From Pseudarthrobacter sp. NBSH8 (GTDB lineage Bacteria > Actinomycetota > Actinomycetes > Actinomycetales > Micrococcaceae), in the NCBI RefSeq assembly GCF_014217545.1, contig NZ_CP043178.1, forward strand, positions 3,224,001 through 3,288,000: a DNA stretch of 64,000 nucleotides, written 5' to 3'. The position numbers and the translations under genes are program-made. Shown here one piece after another: positions 7,942-15,878 of this stretch. The notes beneath the pieces were generated by a model. That model saw nothing but the letters and a program-made list of their open reading frames with translations. It searched no databases and had not been told where the DNA came from. How positions within the stretch are numbered: the first letter of the stretch is position 1; every line of letters starts with the position of its first letter.

Positions 7942-9081
7942 CTAGTCGACAGGTGCATAGTCGCGGGCCTGTTCGGCTGGCGGTTGGCTGGCCCGTCGGC
8001 GACCGCTGGCCCGAACCATGTACCGCTGGGCGGGTTTCTCGACTAGGTGGTAAGCCGCCGCACCCGCGCTGATAGCAAGCACGATGTGTGCGGCAACGGC
8101 GACAATGCGTAGCACAAGGGGCCTGTCCACCCATGAATCAATCTCGAAAACCTTACCGAGTACGATCAGGGCAATCGCATGAGTCATGTACATGCTGAAG
8201 GAGATCCGGCCACCGTACTCCAGCACCCTCGAGCCCAGCAAACGCACTGCCGGGCCTCCACCGACAGCAAGGAAGTAGATCGCCGCTGATGCCAGGAGGA
8301 CACCGACCGAGGCGCGGACAGGCGGCTCCAAAACCAGAGGAGTGATCAGAATCAAGCCCACGAGAAGAAGAAGGCCGAGCCAGCCCGCCGTGTTCGACTG
8401 AGGCCGGTCGCGGACCAGACAGTAAATTGCTATCCCGATGGTGAAGCCGATAAGTACACGCACGGCAGGGACTGCCATGTTGTTCAGCGAAGGGATCAGC
8501 CCCGCGCCGACACCTTCAAGAACAACCAGTAGGCCAATCAGAGCGATGATGGTGGCACGTCCGCGTCGAGCGATGACGGCAACGGCGCCAGCGATGAGGG
8601 GGAAGAGCAAATACGACAGCCACTCGGCGCTTAGCGACCAAGCTGGGTAGTTCCAGCCGATGTCTGCCCCCACCCACACCCGGATCAGCAGGACGTCCTT
8701 GATTGCCCCCCACAAGGTGAACTGTGTTGGGTCGCCGACTCCGATACCAGCCATCTTGCCAGCCACCAGCATCACGACGAACACGAACAAGGTGGCTATG
8801 TGGACTGGATAAATCCTCGCTAAGCGCTTCCATAGGAAGGATTTGTAATCGCCCCGCCCGCTGTTGAATTTCCCGAGGTACTGGTAGCTGATGATGAATC
8901 CGCTTAGCACGAAGAAGAGATCAACAGCCATATACCCAGCATTGAATAACGACCACACAGCGTGCGCCTCGGGAAGAATCCCGAGGATCTGAAACTGGTA
9001 GTGGAAAAGCACCACCCAAAGCGCTGCGACGAAACGGATGCCGGTAAGTTGACGAAGTTCACGTTTTTTTGTGGCAGACAT
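7942..9081 (-). CDS. Acyltransferase-3 family membrane protein (OafA-like)
   Basis: A 379-residue multi-pass membrane acyltransferase, probably adding acetyl or similar groups to the exopolysaccharide. Family features are RQLTGIRFVAALWVVLFHYQ with the catalytic His in the first helix, AVDLFFVLSGFIISYQYLGK, and the central WSLSAEWLSYLLFP. About ten hydrophobic helices follow and the C-terminus is short and Arg-rich. The ATG at 9081 is preferred because GGGGGAT lies about ten bases upstream; an ATG six codons earlier (9099) is possible. It is transcribed away from the BY-kinase operon and toward the frameshifted acyltransferase at 6220. Confidence 0.88.
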   Translation of the reverse strand: MSATKKRELRQLTGIRFVAALWVVLFHYQFQILGILPEAHAVWSLFNAGYMAVDLFFVLSGFIISYQYLGKFNSGRGDYKSFLWKRLARIYPVHIATLFVFVVMLVAGKMAGIGVGDPTQFTLWGAIKDVLLIRVWVGADIGWNYPAWSLSAEWLSYLLFPLIAGAVAVIARRGRATIIALIGLLVVLEGVGAGLIPSLNNMAVPAVRVLIGFTIGIAIYCLVRDRPQSNTAGWLGLLLLVGLILITPLVLEPPVRASVGVLLASAAIYFLAVGGGPAVRLLGSRVLEYGGRISFSMYMTHAIALIVLGKVFEIDSWVDRPLVLRIVAVAAHIVLAISAGAAAYHLVEKPAQRYMVRASGRRRASQPPAEQARDYAPVD

Positions 9082-9934
9082 CGTCACCAGATCCCCCATA
9101 TCTGGCACCCCAGCGGCACCACGCACCTCTAATGATAGAGCGTCGCCATGGCACCGGTGGAGAGGCACCACATCCTTGAGCGTCGTGGGCACCGCTCGGC
9201 GCTCCCTCTCGTGGTGGAGATGCAGGATGCCACATTTAGACTGATGGCCAGTTTGGTTCTGGTGAGCAGCGGAAGAAGCGAAACTACCTTCCACATTCCG
9301 CAACTTGCAGCACGTCGATTCTGCAGTGGAATTTTCAGCCGCCGCGTTTGCCCGCACGAACAGATCGACACTGACCGGTATAAGATCCAGGCCACCGAGT
9401 TGGCTTGGGAGCCGTTAGCAAAATTCTAAAGAGGCTTGGTGAAAAGTAGATGATGGCTTCCCCAAGTAAGAAACGTCTTCTTGTGCTCGCACTCTTCCGT
9501 CGCGAGGGGCCTGCCCCTCGTCCTGAGGAGCGTGGGTATAGTCGCGTGAGCTCGACCAACGGCAATCAACACCGAAGTGCTGGTACTTCATTCCTCCAGC
9601 GTCCAGATCGTGCAAGTCGCGGCCAGTTTTCCGCGGCGCCGCGGAAAACTGGGGCTGGCCGAGCGCGAGCACAGGGACTCAAGCGGCGTCCGTCGGCGCC
9701 ATCAAAGGCACGAGACTCGTTGCACCTGGAATCTTTCAGGCAAGCCCTAAATCGACCTGGCCAAGAATTTAACGCCTCCACCCATATAGATGATCTCCGC
9801 AGTACCTAGACGATTGACCAGCTGAACCGACGTCGATCCAGCGCCGGGTAGAATTACAGTGACCGCACGAATACTGCCGTTCTGGTGGCCCGCCATCTGG
9901 CTGCCTCCAGCATTTGACACAGGGGGACCCAGAT
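9082..9934. other. Long intergenic region upstream of the exopolysaccharide operon
   Basis: About 850 bp between divergent genes. The open frames on both strands have no family resemblance or usable ribosome sites. The notable element is a 30-bp perfect palindrome at 9623-9652. Promoters for the acyltransferase and the BY-kinase operon should lie here, but I cannot place them convincingly. Confidence 0.5.
9623..9652. promoter_or_regulatory. 30-bp perfect palindrome, possible operator or hairpin
   Basis: Each 15-base half reads CCAGTTTTCCGCGGC, with its exact reverse complement following and no spacer. It stands about 280 bp upstream of the BY-kinase start. Such a perfect palindrome could be a dimer-binding operator or a cruciform. 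As an RNA terminator it would lack both a loop and a U-tract. Confidence 0.45.
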
Positions 9935-11488
9935 TTGGATCTACACGATTATCTGCGCGTTTTGCGCCGCAACTGGGCTCTCATTCTGGCAATCACGCTG
10001 GCCAGCCTTTTGACGGGCGGCGCGGCCTCAGTGCTAGTTAAGCCAACCTACACGGCAGAAACGCAGTTATTCGTAGCCATTCAGGGCTCCGGAAGCATCA
10101 CCGAGATGCAGCAGGGAAACACGTTCAGTCAGGCTCGGGTTCAGTCATACGTAAAGACCGTAACCACGCCTGTAGTCCTTCAGCCCGTCATCGACGACTT
10201 AGGTCTTACTGACTCCGCAGATGAGCTGGCCAATCGCGTAAAAGCGAGCGCCGATCTCAACACGGTCCTCATCAGCATTGCTGTCGCAGACGAGTCTCCC
10301 GTTCAGGCGGCGGCAGCTGCCCAAGCTATTGCGAGTAGCCTCGTGCGAGCAGTGGACAGTCTAGAGAAGCCAAAAAACGGCGGTACGTCACCTGTAAGCC
10401 TATCCATCATCACCCCCGCAAAAGCCCCCGTCTCTCCTTCGTCTCCCAACACGCGACTGAATCTTTTCCTAAGCGTTCTAATTGGTCTGGCTGCGGGCGT
10501 TGGAGTATCGATGTTGCGCAGCTCGCTCGACAATCGAATTCGCGGAGAAGCGGATTTGCGAAGAGTGACGGACGCACCCCTCCTCGGCGGCATCTCGTTC
10601 GATCAAGACGCCACAAAGAAACCCTTGCTGACACAGTCCGCCCCGCAAAGTTCGCGTGCTGAATCGTTTCGTCAGCTTCGCACGAACCTTCAATTCGCGA
10701 ATGTCTCGGGCACGGCCAAATCTGTCCTGGTCACATCGTCGCTCCCTGGTGAAGGTAAAAGTACAACGGCAACAAACCTGGCAATCGCACTTGCCCAGGC
10801 GGGGCAATCAGTATGCCTAGTAGATGCCGATCTGCGTCGTCCAATGATTAATGAATATCTGGGCCTTGAGAGGAACGCAGGTTTAACAACAGCTTTGGTG
10901 CGGGCTGCTGACGTGAATGACTTATTGCAGCCCTGGGGGGACGATTCCCTGTATGTATTGACTTCCGGCGAGATTCCACCAAACCCGAGTGAGTTACTCG
11001 GGTCCGAAGCGATGGGCCAACTACTGGGACGACTTGAACATGCATTCGACATCGTTGTCGTCGACGCTCCACCGCTGCTGCCCGTAACTGACGCAGCGGT
11101 TCTATCGCAACAGGTTGGCGGAGTTGTCGTGGTAATTGGCTCACAGGCAATAAAACAGCCAGAGCTAGAGAAATCGCTAGGTGCACTTCAGATGGTTGGA
11201 GCCAACCTCCTGGGGGTCGTCCTGAACCTACTTCCCGTCAAGGGGCCTGACGCCTACGCATACAGTTACAACTCTTACGATTCGCATGGACCTAATCTTC
11301 CCTTGAGAAGCAGGAAAAAGAATGCGCCACCGGAGTCCCGAACTTTATTGGAGACGAGACTGTCAGAGGCGTCCGAAGATCGCATACCCTCATCCGTCTC
11401 TCCAGTGGATTCATTCAAGTCAGAAATCCTTAGTGGGCAACCGCGCGAGTCAGCCAGCTTCCCCGCACGATTTGGTGAGCGCAAATAG
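9935..11488 (+). CDS. Wzz-type chain-length determinant fused to a BY-kinase
   Basis: Membrane tyrosine autokinase of the Wzz/CpsCD type, which controls polymer length and export in Wzy-dependent polysaccharide synthesis. The N-terminal Wzz domain has two membrane helices (about residues 14-35 and 175-194). The cytoplasmic kinase has Walker A SSLPGEGKSTT (268-278), Walker A' VCLVDADLRRP (293-303) and Walker B DIVVVDAPPLLP (372-383). A tyrosine cluster (YAYSYNSY, 441-448) is the expected autophosphorylation site. The start is set at the TTG at 9935, giving DLHDYLRVLRRNW as in relatives and placing AGGGGGA seven bases upstream; an earlier in-frame TTG at 9914 would include that ribosome site in the gene. 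First gene of the plus-strand polysaccharide operon. Confidence 0.92.
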   Translation: MDLHDYLRVLRRNWALILAITLASLLTGGAASVLVKPTYTAETQLFVAIQGSGSITEMQQGNTFSQARVQSYVKTVTTPVVLQPVIDDLGLTDSADELANRVKASADLNTVLISIAVADESPVQAAAAAQAIASSLVRAVDSLEKPKNGGTSPVSLSIITPAKAPVSPSSPNTRLNLFLSVLIGLAAGVGVSMLRSSLDNRIRGEADLRRVTDAPLLGGISFDQDATKKPLLTQSAPQSSRAESFRQLRTNLQFANVSGTAKSVLVTSSLPGEGKSTTATNLAIALAQAGQSVCLVDADLRRPMINEYLGLERNAGLTTALVRAADVNDLLQPWGDDSLYVLTSGEIPPNPSELLGSEAMGQLLGRLEHAFDIVVVDAPPLLPVTDAAVLSQQVGGVVVVIGSQAIKQPELEKSLGALQMVGANLLGVVLNLLPVKGPDAYAYSYNSYDSHGPNLPLRSRKKNAPPESRTLLETRLSEASEDRIPSSVSPVDSFKSEILSGQPRESASFPARFGERK

Positions 11489-11537
11489 ACGCCGACGTCA
11501 CTTGATTAACCTCACACGTCAACACAGACAGGACGTC

Positions 11538-12653
11538 ATGTCTAATACCAGTGCCTGGACCATCACTCACGACTTCACCCATTCTTGGGGTGGCGCAGAA
11601 AAGTGCACCGAAGTACTGGCCTCTCACGTTTTGCCAGACTCTTCTACGTGGGTGATCAGCGGAAACTCTGAAGTAACGACACGAATGCTGCCTGATCAAG
11701 CTTCAAGCCCGACGGGAATGCTTTTACCCGTGGATACGGCGTCGGGCCGCACCGTGCGGATGATGACACCACTGCTATACCCGCTTATACGCATGATCCC
11801 GTCAACCACCGATAACATTCTTGCGTCATCGTATGCGCTGGCACACCTGCGTCGCACGACGGGCCTGAAAGTAATCTACTGCCACTCACCGTTTAGACAG
11901 ATTTACAGCGGAGTCAGCGACTACTTCCCGAGCAATCCGTTCGCCCAGAGATTAGTTTCTATACTCTTGGCCTCTTTTCGTTACCTAGACAAAAAGGCAG
12001 CGAATGAGGCGGATGTAATAATCGCGACGAACACTATAGTGGCGGATCGAATTAGGGAATTCTGGGGCCTAGATGCGGATGCTGTCATTCCTCCTCCCAT
12101 TGATACTCAATCGTTTCACCCCGTAGATGCCCCCAAACGCACCTATTTTGTCTGGGTGGGGAGAATTGTGGAACCCTACAAGAGGGTTGGATTATTGATG
12201 GACACGCTTAGAGATCGGCCAGACCTTAGCCTACTTGTGGTCGGTGATGGTAGAGATCGACTAGCGCTTGAGGCAACAGCCCCGAGTAACGTCACATTTG
12301 TGGGGAATAAGACTGGCGATGAACTGAGTGATCTAATAGCAAATGCTGAAGCACTAATATTCCCCAGCAGTGACGACTTCGGAATGGTCCCCTTGGAAGC
12401 GATGGCCGCGGGAACGCCGGTCATCGGCTTCTCCGGCGGGGGCGCCCGTGAAACTGTGATTAATGGGCAAACTGGTGTCCTCTTCAACGAACCGACCATA
12501 TCCAGTCTCAGCGACGCCATAGATCACTTCCGCACGATCCGGTGGGACTATGAGGCGATTCGCTCATATTCTCTGCAGTATGGTCAGGAAGGTTTTGTCG
12601 AAAAAATGCGCGCCATACTCAAAGACGCACTTTTCACCGAAAAAGGAATCTAA
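11538..12653 (+). CDS. Glycosyltransferase family 4
   Basis: A 371-residue GT-B glycosyltransferase, probably adding a sugar from a nucleotide donor to the lipid-linked repeat unit at the membrane's inner face. The N-terminal domain has THDFTHSWGGAEKCTEVLAS, with the glycine-rich acceptor loop. The C-terminal donor domain has YFVWVGRIVEPYKRVGLLMD and SSDDFGMVPLEAMAAGTPVI, the ExFGxxxxE-type nucleotide-sugar motif with Asp in the first position. The ATG at 11538 follows AGACAGGACGTC, 49 bases after the BY-kinase stop; upstream in-frame codons only overlap that gene. Closest in appearance to mannosyl- or rhamnosyltransferases, but the donor cannot be read from sequence. Confidence 0.88.
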   Translation: MSNTSAWTITHDFTHSWGGAEKCTEVLASHVLPDSSTWVISGNSEVTTRMLPDQASSPTGMLLPVDTASGRTVRMMTPLLYPLIRMIPSTTDNILASSYALAHLRRTTGLKVIYCHSPFRQIYSGVSDYFPSNPFAQRLVSILLASFRYLDKKAANEADVIIATNTIVADRIREFWGLDADAVIPPPIDTQSFHPVDAPKRTYFVWVGRIVEPYKRVGLLMDTLRDRPDLSLLVVGDGRDRLALEATAPSNVTFVGNKTGDELSDLIANAEALIFPSSDDFGMVPLEAMAAGTPVIGFSGGGARETVINGQTGVLFNEPTISSLSDAIDHFRTIRWDYEAIRSYSLQYGQEGFVEKMRAILKDALFTEKGI

Positions 12654-12688
12654 TCCCGTGATCTTGTGCCACACTTTAGGAACATCGC

Positions 12689-13252
12689 ATGCAATCACCT
12701 AAATTTACATCAGCGATTCGGCGGGTACTATCTTCTCTTGAGATCAATACAATCTGGTTTGTTAGCTATTTTCCATCAAACGTGATTCGACAGTTGACGC
12801 TTCGCGCCTGGGGAGCAACGATCGGGCAGGGTGTCGCATTACATCGCGGGCTGCAGGTCCGGTGTGCCCGCCGCCTAATCATTGGAGATGATTGCTACGT
12901 AGCCGAGGACGTTGTACTCGACGCTCGAGGGGGTTTATCCATTGGTGACAGTGTCAGTATCAACACGGGCGTCCAGATCTGGACAGCCCAGCATGACTGG
13001 AAGTCGTCCGATTTCGCGTACACGAGCGAGTCCGTACGGATCGGCCATCACTGCTGGATCAGCGCGCGAACGCTAATCATCCCCGGCAAATCAGTTGGAG
13101 TTGGGTCAGTAGTTGCGGCTGGATCGGTCGTCGCCAAAGATATCCCAGAGTGGTCACTCGCAGGAGGCAACCCCGCCCGGGTTCTGGCCGATAGGCCGAA
13201 AGTAGATGAATACGTACTAAACGCCAGCAGGAGCAAACTTCTTTGGTGGTAG
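12689..13252 (+). CDS. Left-handed beta-helix acyltransferase (WbbJ/Maa-like)
   Basis: A 187-residue hexapeptide-repeat acetyltransferase, likely acetylating a sugar of the repeat unit. The hexapeptide coil is visible from about residue 65 onward (LIIGDDCYVAEDVVLDA, then LSIGDSVSINTGVQIW). The catalytic His of the xat family is probably in TAQHDW, followed by RIGHHCWISARTLIIPG, GVGSVVAAGSVV and the typical ending GNPARVLADR. The N-terminal ~45 residues form an amphipathic helical lead. The stop overlaps the start of the downstream polymerase gene, so the two are probably translated together. Confidence 0.85.
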   Translation: MQSPKFTSAIRRVLSSLEINTIWFVSYFPSNVIRQLTLRAWGATIGQGVALHRGLQVRCARRLIIGDDCYVAEDVVLDARGGLSIGDSVSINTGVQIWTAQHDWKSSDFAYTSESVRIGHHCWISARTLIIPGKSVGVGSVVAAGSVVAKDIPEWSLAGGNPARVLADRPKVDEYVLNASRSKLLWW

Positions 13253-14577
13253 CAGCAAAGTCTACGCCGAATCCTACTAAGCCGCCCGGGCTCCGAGCAG
13301 GTTCATTTCTGACTCGGGGTGCTCATCAGGCTCAGCCTGGAAAGCCAGACCTTCTCACCAGGCGGGTTATTTGTGGCCTCTTGGTGCTATCCATCGTTGG
13401 TCAGCAACTTGCGATCCCTGGGGTTGGTGTGCCCCTCGCGCTGGTTCTGTTTTGGGTTTGTATCATCGGTCTCTGGGTCGGGGGAAGAATCCGACTTAGC
13501 ACGTCGAGACTTACTTTTGGATCTTCCCTGGCCCTGGCCTTAGCGGCCTGTCTTGTTGGTTGGCTTCTGCTTAGTAGTGATCCGCCATCGCTTTTTTCAT
13601 TTGGGTATATCGCCGCCTGCTGGGTGCCATTCCTGTTCGTGGCGCCAAGAACCCAAGGGTTGGATGATGCGATTACGTCCACCTATTTGTGGACTGTCAG
13701 CATTCTGGCATTGATTGCGATTATTCAGTTCGGCGTACAAATCGCCGGCGGCCCATTCTTGGATTTGGTCGCCTTATTGTCGAAGGAATACATAATTCCG
13801 GGGTACGTCCACAGGGCCAGTCTTGATATTCCAGGACTAGGCGTTCACCTTATTAGGGCCAATGGCATGGTATTCCTTGAGCCCAGCATGGCATCCCAAT
13901 TTTTCGCCCTAGGCGCCATTATGTCGCTTCGAAAGAAGCCTCTGCTAGTTCCGCTTTTCATTATTGCTGTTCTATTTACCGGGTCCGGGACTGGGATCAT
14001 CGCGTTAGCCGTTGGAGTTGTTGGATTCGCTCTCACCGGCAGTTCAAAGGAACGAGTCCTTAGCACTCTTGCGGTCGCACTCGGCTTTATTGTTCTGATG
14101 CTGACTGGCCTAATTGAAACCGTCTTCGCCCGGAGTAGTGAATTCCAAACCAACGGTAGTTCTGCCTCTTTTCGATTCATCGACCCGTGGGATCATTTGT
14201 GGAGATTTGTTGCCGACGCCCCAGAAGCATTAGTCACAGGTCTGGGTCCCGGCGGCGTAAGCGCGACAGCCGAGGCCTATGGTCAGGGTGTGAATTACAC
14301 ATTCACACCAAAGCTCATCGTCGAGTATGGAATACCAATCGGCCTGGCATGCACTGTGGTCATGGCAATGCTCATTATGAAAAGCACGAATCTCCCGCTG
14401 GCAGCCAGGCTAGTCTTGGTGGCAATGACGTTCGCGTTGTCAGGCGCTTTAGGCCAACCGGCCTCCGCAATTCTGCTTTGGTGCCTCTGTCAGGCAGAAG
14501 TCAAGAAGACACATGCCACAGCAGCCGACGCGTCGGCGGTCCGACGTCCTTTGGCGTCGGGTTACTTGACGCGCTGA
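13243..14577 (+). CDS. Wzy-like polysaccharide polymerase (O-antigen ligase/polymerase type)
   Basis: A 444-residue membrane protein with about 10-12 hydrophobic helices and a large outward loop (IDPWDHLWRFVADAPEALVTGLGPGGVSA). The G-x-GPGG loop and RANGMVFLEPSMASQFFALG are typical of Wzy/WaaL-type proteins that join undecaprenyl-linked repeat units outside the membrane. The start is TTG 13243 or GTG 13246; AGGAG lies 9 and 12 bases upstream respectively. It overlaps the acetyltransferase by 10 bases. It ends the plus-strand half of the polysaccharide locus; the IS island begins shortly after its stop. Polymerase rather than ligase is inferred from the BY-kinase and flippase in the same locus. 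Confidence 0.82.
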   Translation: MVVAAKSTPNPTKPPGLRAGSFLTRGAHQAQPGKPDLLTRRVICGLLVLSIVGQQLAIPGVGVPLALVLFWVCIIGLWVGGRIRLSTSRLTFGSSLALALAACLVGWLLLSSDPPSLFSFGYIAACWVPFLFVAPRTQGLDDAITSTYLWTVSILALIAIIQFGVQIAGGPFLDLVALLSKEYIIPGYVHRASLDIPGLGVHLIRANGMVFLEPSMASQFFALGAIMSLRKKPLLVPLFIIAVLFTGSGTGIIALAVGVVGFALTGSSKERVLSTLAVALGFIVLMLTGLIETVFARSSEFQTNGSSASFRFIDPWDHLWRFVADAPEALVTGLGPGGVSATAEAYGQGVNYTFTPKLIVEYGIPIGLACTVVMAMLIMKSTNLPLAARLVLVAMTFALSGALGQPASAILLWCLCQAEVKKTHATAADASAVRRPLASGYLTR

Positions 14578-14615
14578 CGGAGCCTTAAACTTGGTACTGA
14601 GCTGTTCCGGATTTG

Positions 14616-14690
14616 ATGCTACGGAATGACTTCAGCGTGATTCCGGTGTATTTGTTGCGTGGGCAGCTGTTAGTTTGGCTTGTAGCTCGT
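14616..14690. repeat. Degenerate end of a 2.41-kb-type IS (remnant)
   Basis: Matches the left sub-terminal part of the IS copy at 21260 (21279-21358). The blocks ATGCTxxGGAxTGACTTC and GCGTGATTCCGGTG are shared, and the similarity then fades. No transposase start follows in a usable frame, so this is an old, diverged solo end of a relative of the three intact copies. The remaining DNA up to 14898 shows no supported gene. Confidence 0.65.
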
Positions 14691-14898
14691 AAGTACCCCC
14701 TGTTGAGGTGGGGTGGTCGTCGTTTACGGTGGCCTTGGGAGGGACCGGGGTGGTTGCGGTTTTCGGCTGGGCATCATGGCCCGTGAAAGAGATCGTCACC
14801 CCCGGCCTGTCTTCCAAGCAGACCCGATTGAGGGAATTGGTGGCCGGAAGAGAACGGTGCGCAGCACCGGCTTTCGTCCGGGCAGGCACCGGATAACT

Positions 14899-15068
14899 GG
14901 CTCTTCAGAATGCAGAGTGTAGTTTCGGTCTGAATCCTCCAGATTCCAGCAGTGATCTGGCGACGTAGTTGGTGAGATTGCGGAAGCCGAGGGCAGACCC
15001 GCGCAGGTGTTCCAGACGTCCGTTGATTGCCTCCGTTGGGCCGTTGGAGGTGCCTGGTCGGTCAAAGT
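14899..15068 (-). pseudogene. ISL3-family transposase, C-terminal fragment
   Basis: On the minus strand this reads about 53 residues (FDRPGTSNGPTEAINGRLEH, then GFRNLTNYVARSLLESGGF), a typical ISL3 transposase C-terminus, ending in a TGA at about 14905. The stop is followed at once by GGCTCTTCA, seen on the plus strand at 14899, the same terminal bases as the neighbouring ISL3 element. The rest is missing: the fragment is cut exactly where the next ISL3 left end begins at 15069. It belongs to a different ISL3 subtype from the element at 15420. Confidence 0.75.
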
Positions 15069-15419
15069 GGCTCTTCAAGGTTCCCGGGGAAATAGGTTCG
15101 TGTTGTAGCTAGCAGAGGACTCGTGGTCCTGCTGGGATGAGTGTTATCTACGCATTCAACCTGAACAGGAACCACGAGCCTTGTTAGAGCCTACTTTGGC
15201 GGCCGATGATGCTGCCAGCTTGATCTTCAACCTGCCTGATTACCGTGTCACCGGCACCGTGCTGCTCCCGGACGGGGCACGCCATGTCACGGTGGAGACC
15301 ACGTTCCCGCCGGGCTGCCCGAGTTGCGGCGTCGTCGCTTTCCGGGTGAAGGAGCGCCGGTGCCAGCGGCTGCGTGACGTCCCGGTCGCCGGCCGGGTGG
15401 AGCTCCTGTGGGACAAGCG
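15069..15419 (+). repeat. First copy of a 351-bp tandem duplication (ISL3 left end)
   Basis: Identical by eye to 15420-15770 and directly adjoining it. Each unit begins with the ISL3 terminal repeat GGCTCTTCAAGGTTCCCGGG and includes the leader and the first 79 codons of the transposase. In this copy the transposase frame from 15181 (TTG) is cut at the junction and ends at 15459. No remainder of this copy is found at the right end of the island, which favours a tandem duplication or a deletion over a simple nested insertion. Confidence 0.85.
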
Positions 15420-15878
15420 GGCTCTTCAAGGTTCCCGGGGAAATAGGTTCGTGTTGTAGCTAGCAGAGGACTCGTGGTCCTGCTGGGATGAGTGTTATCT
15501 ACGCATTCAACCTGAACAGGAACCACGAGCCTTGTTAGAGCCTACTTTGGCGGCCGATGATGCTGCCAGCTTGATCTTCAACCTGCCTGATTACCGTGTC
15601 ACCGGCACCGTGCTGCTCCCGGACGGGGCACGCCATGTCACGGTGGAGACCACGTTCCCGCCGGGCTGCCCGAGTTGCGGCGTCGTCGCTTTCCGGGTGA
15701 AGGAGCGCCGGTGCCAGCGGCTGCGTGACGTCCCGGTCGCCGGCCGGGTGGAGCTCCTGTGGGACAAGCGTCGGTGGTTCTGTGACGAGTACCTGTGCGA
15801 GCGGAAATCGTTCTGCGAGGCCACGCCGCAGGTCCCGCGCCGGGCCCGGTCGACTCGGCGGCTGCGGCAGACGGTACT

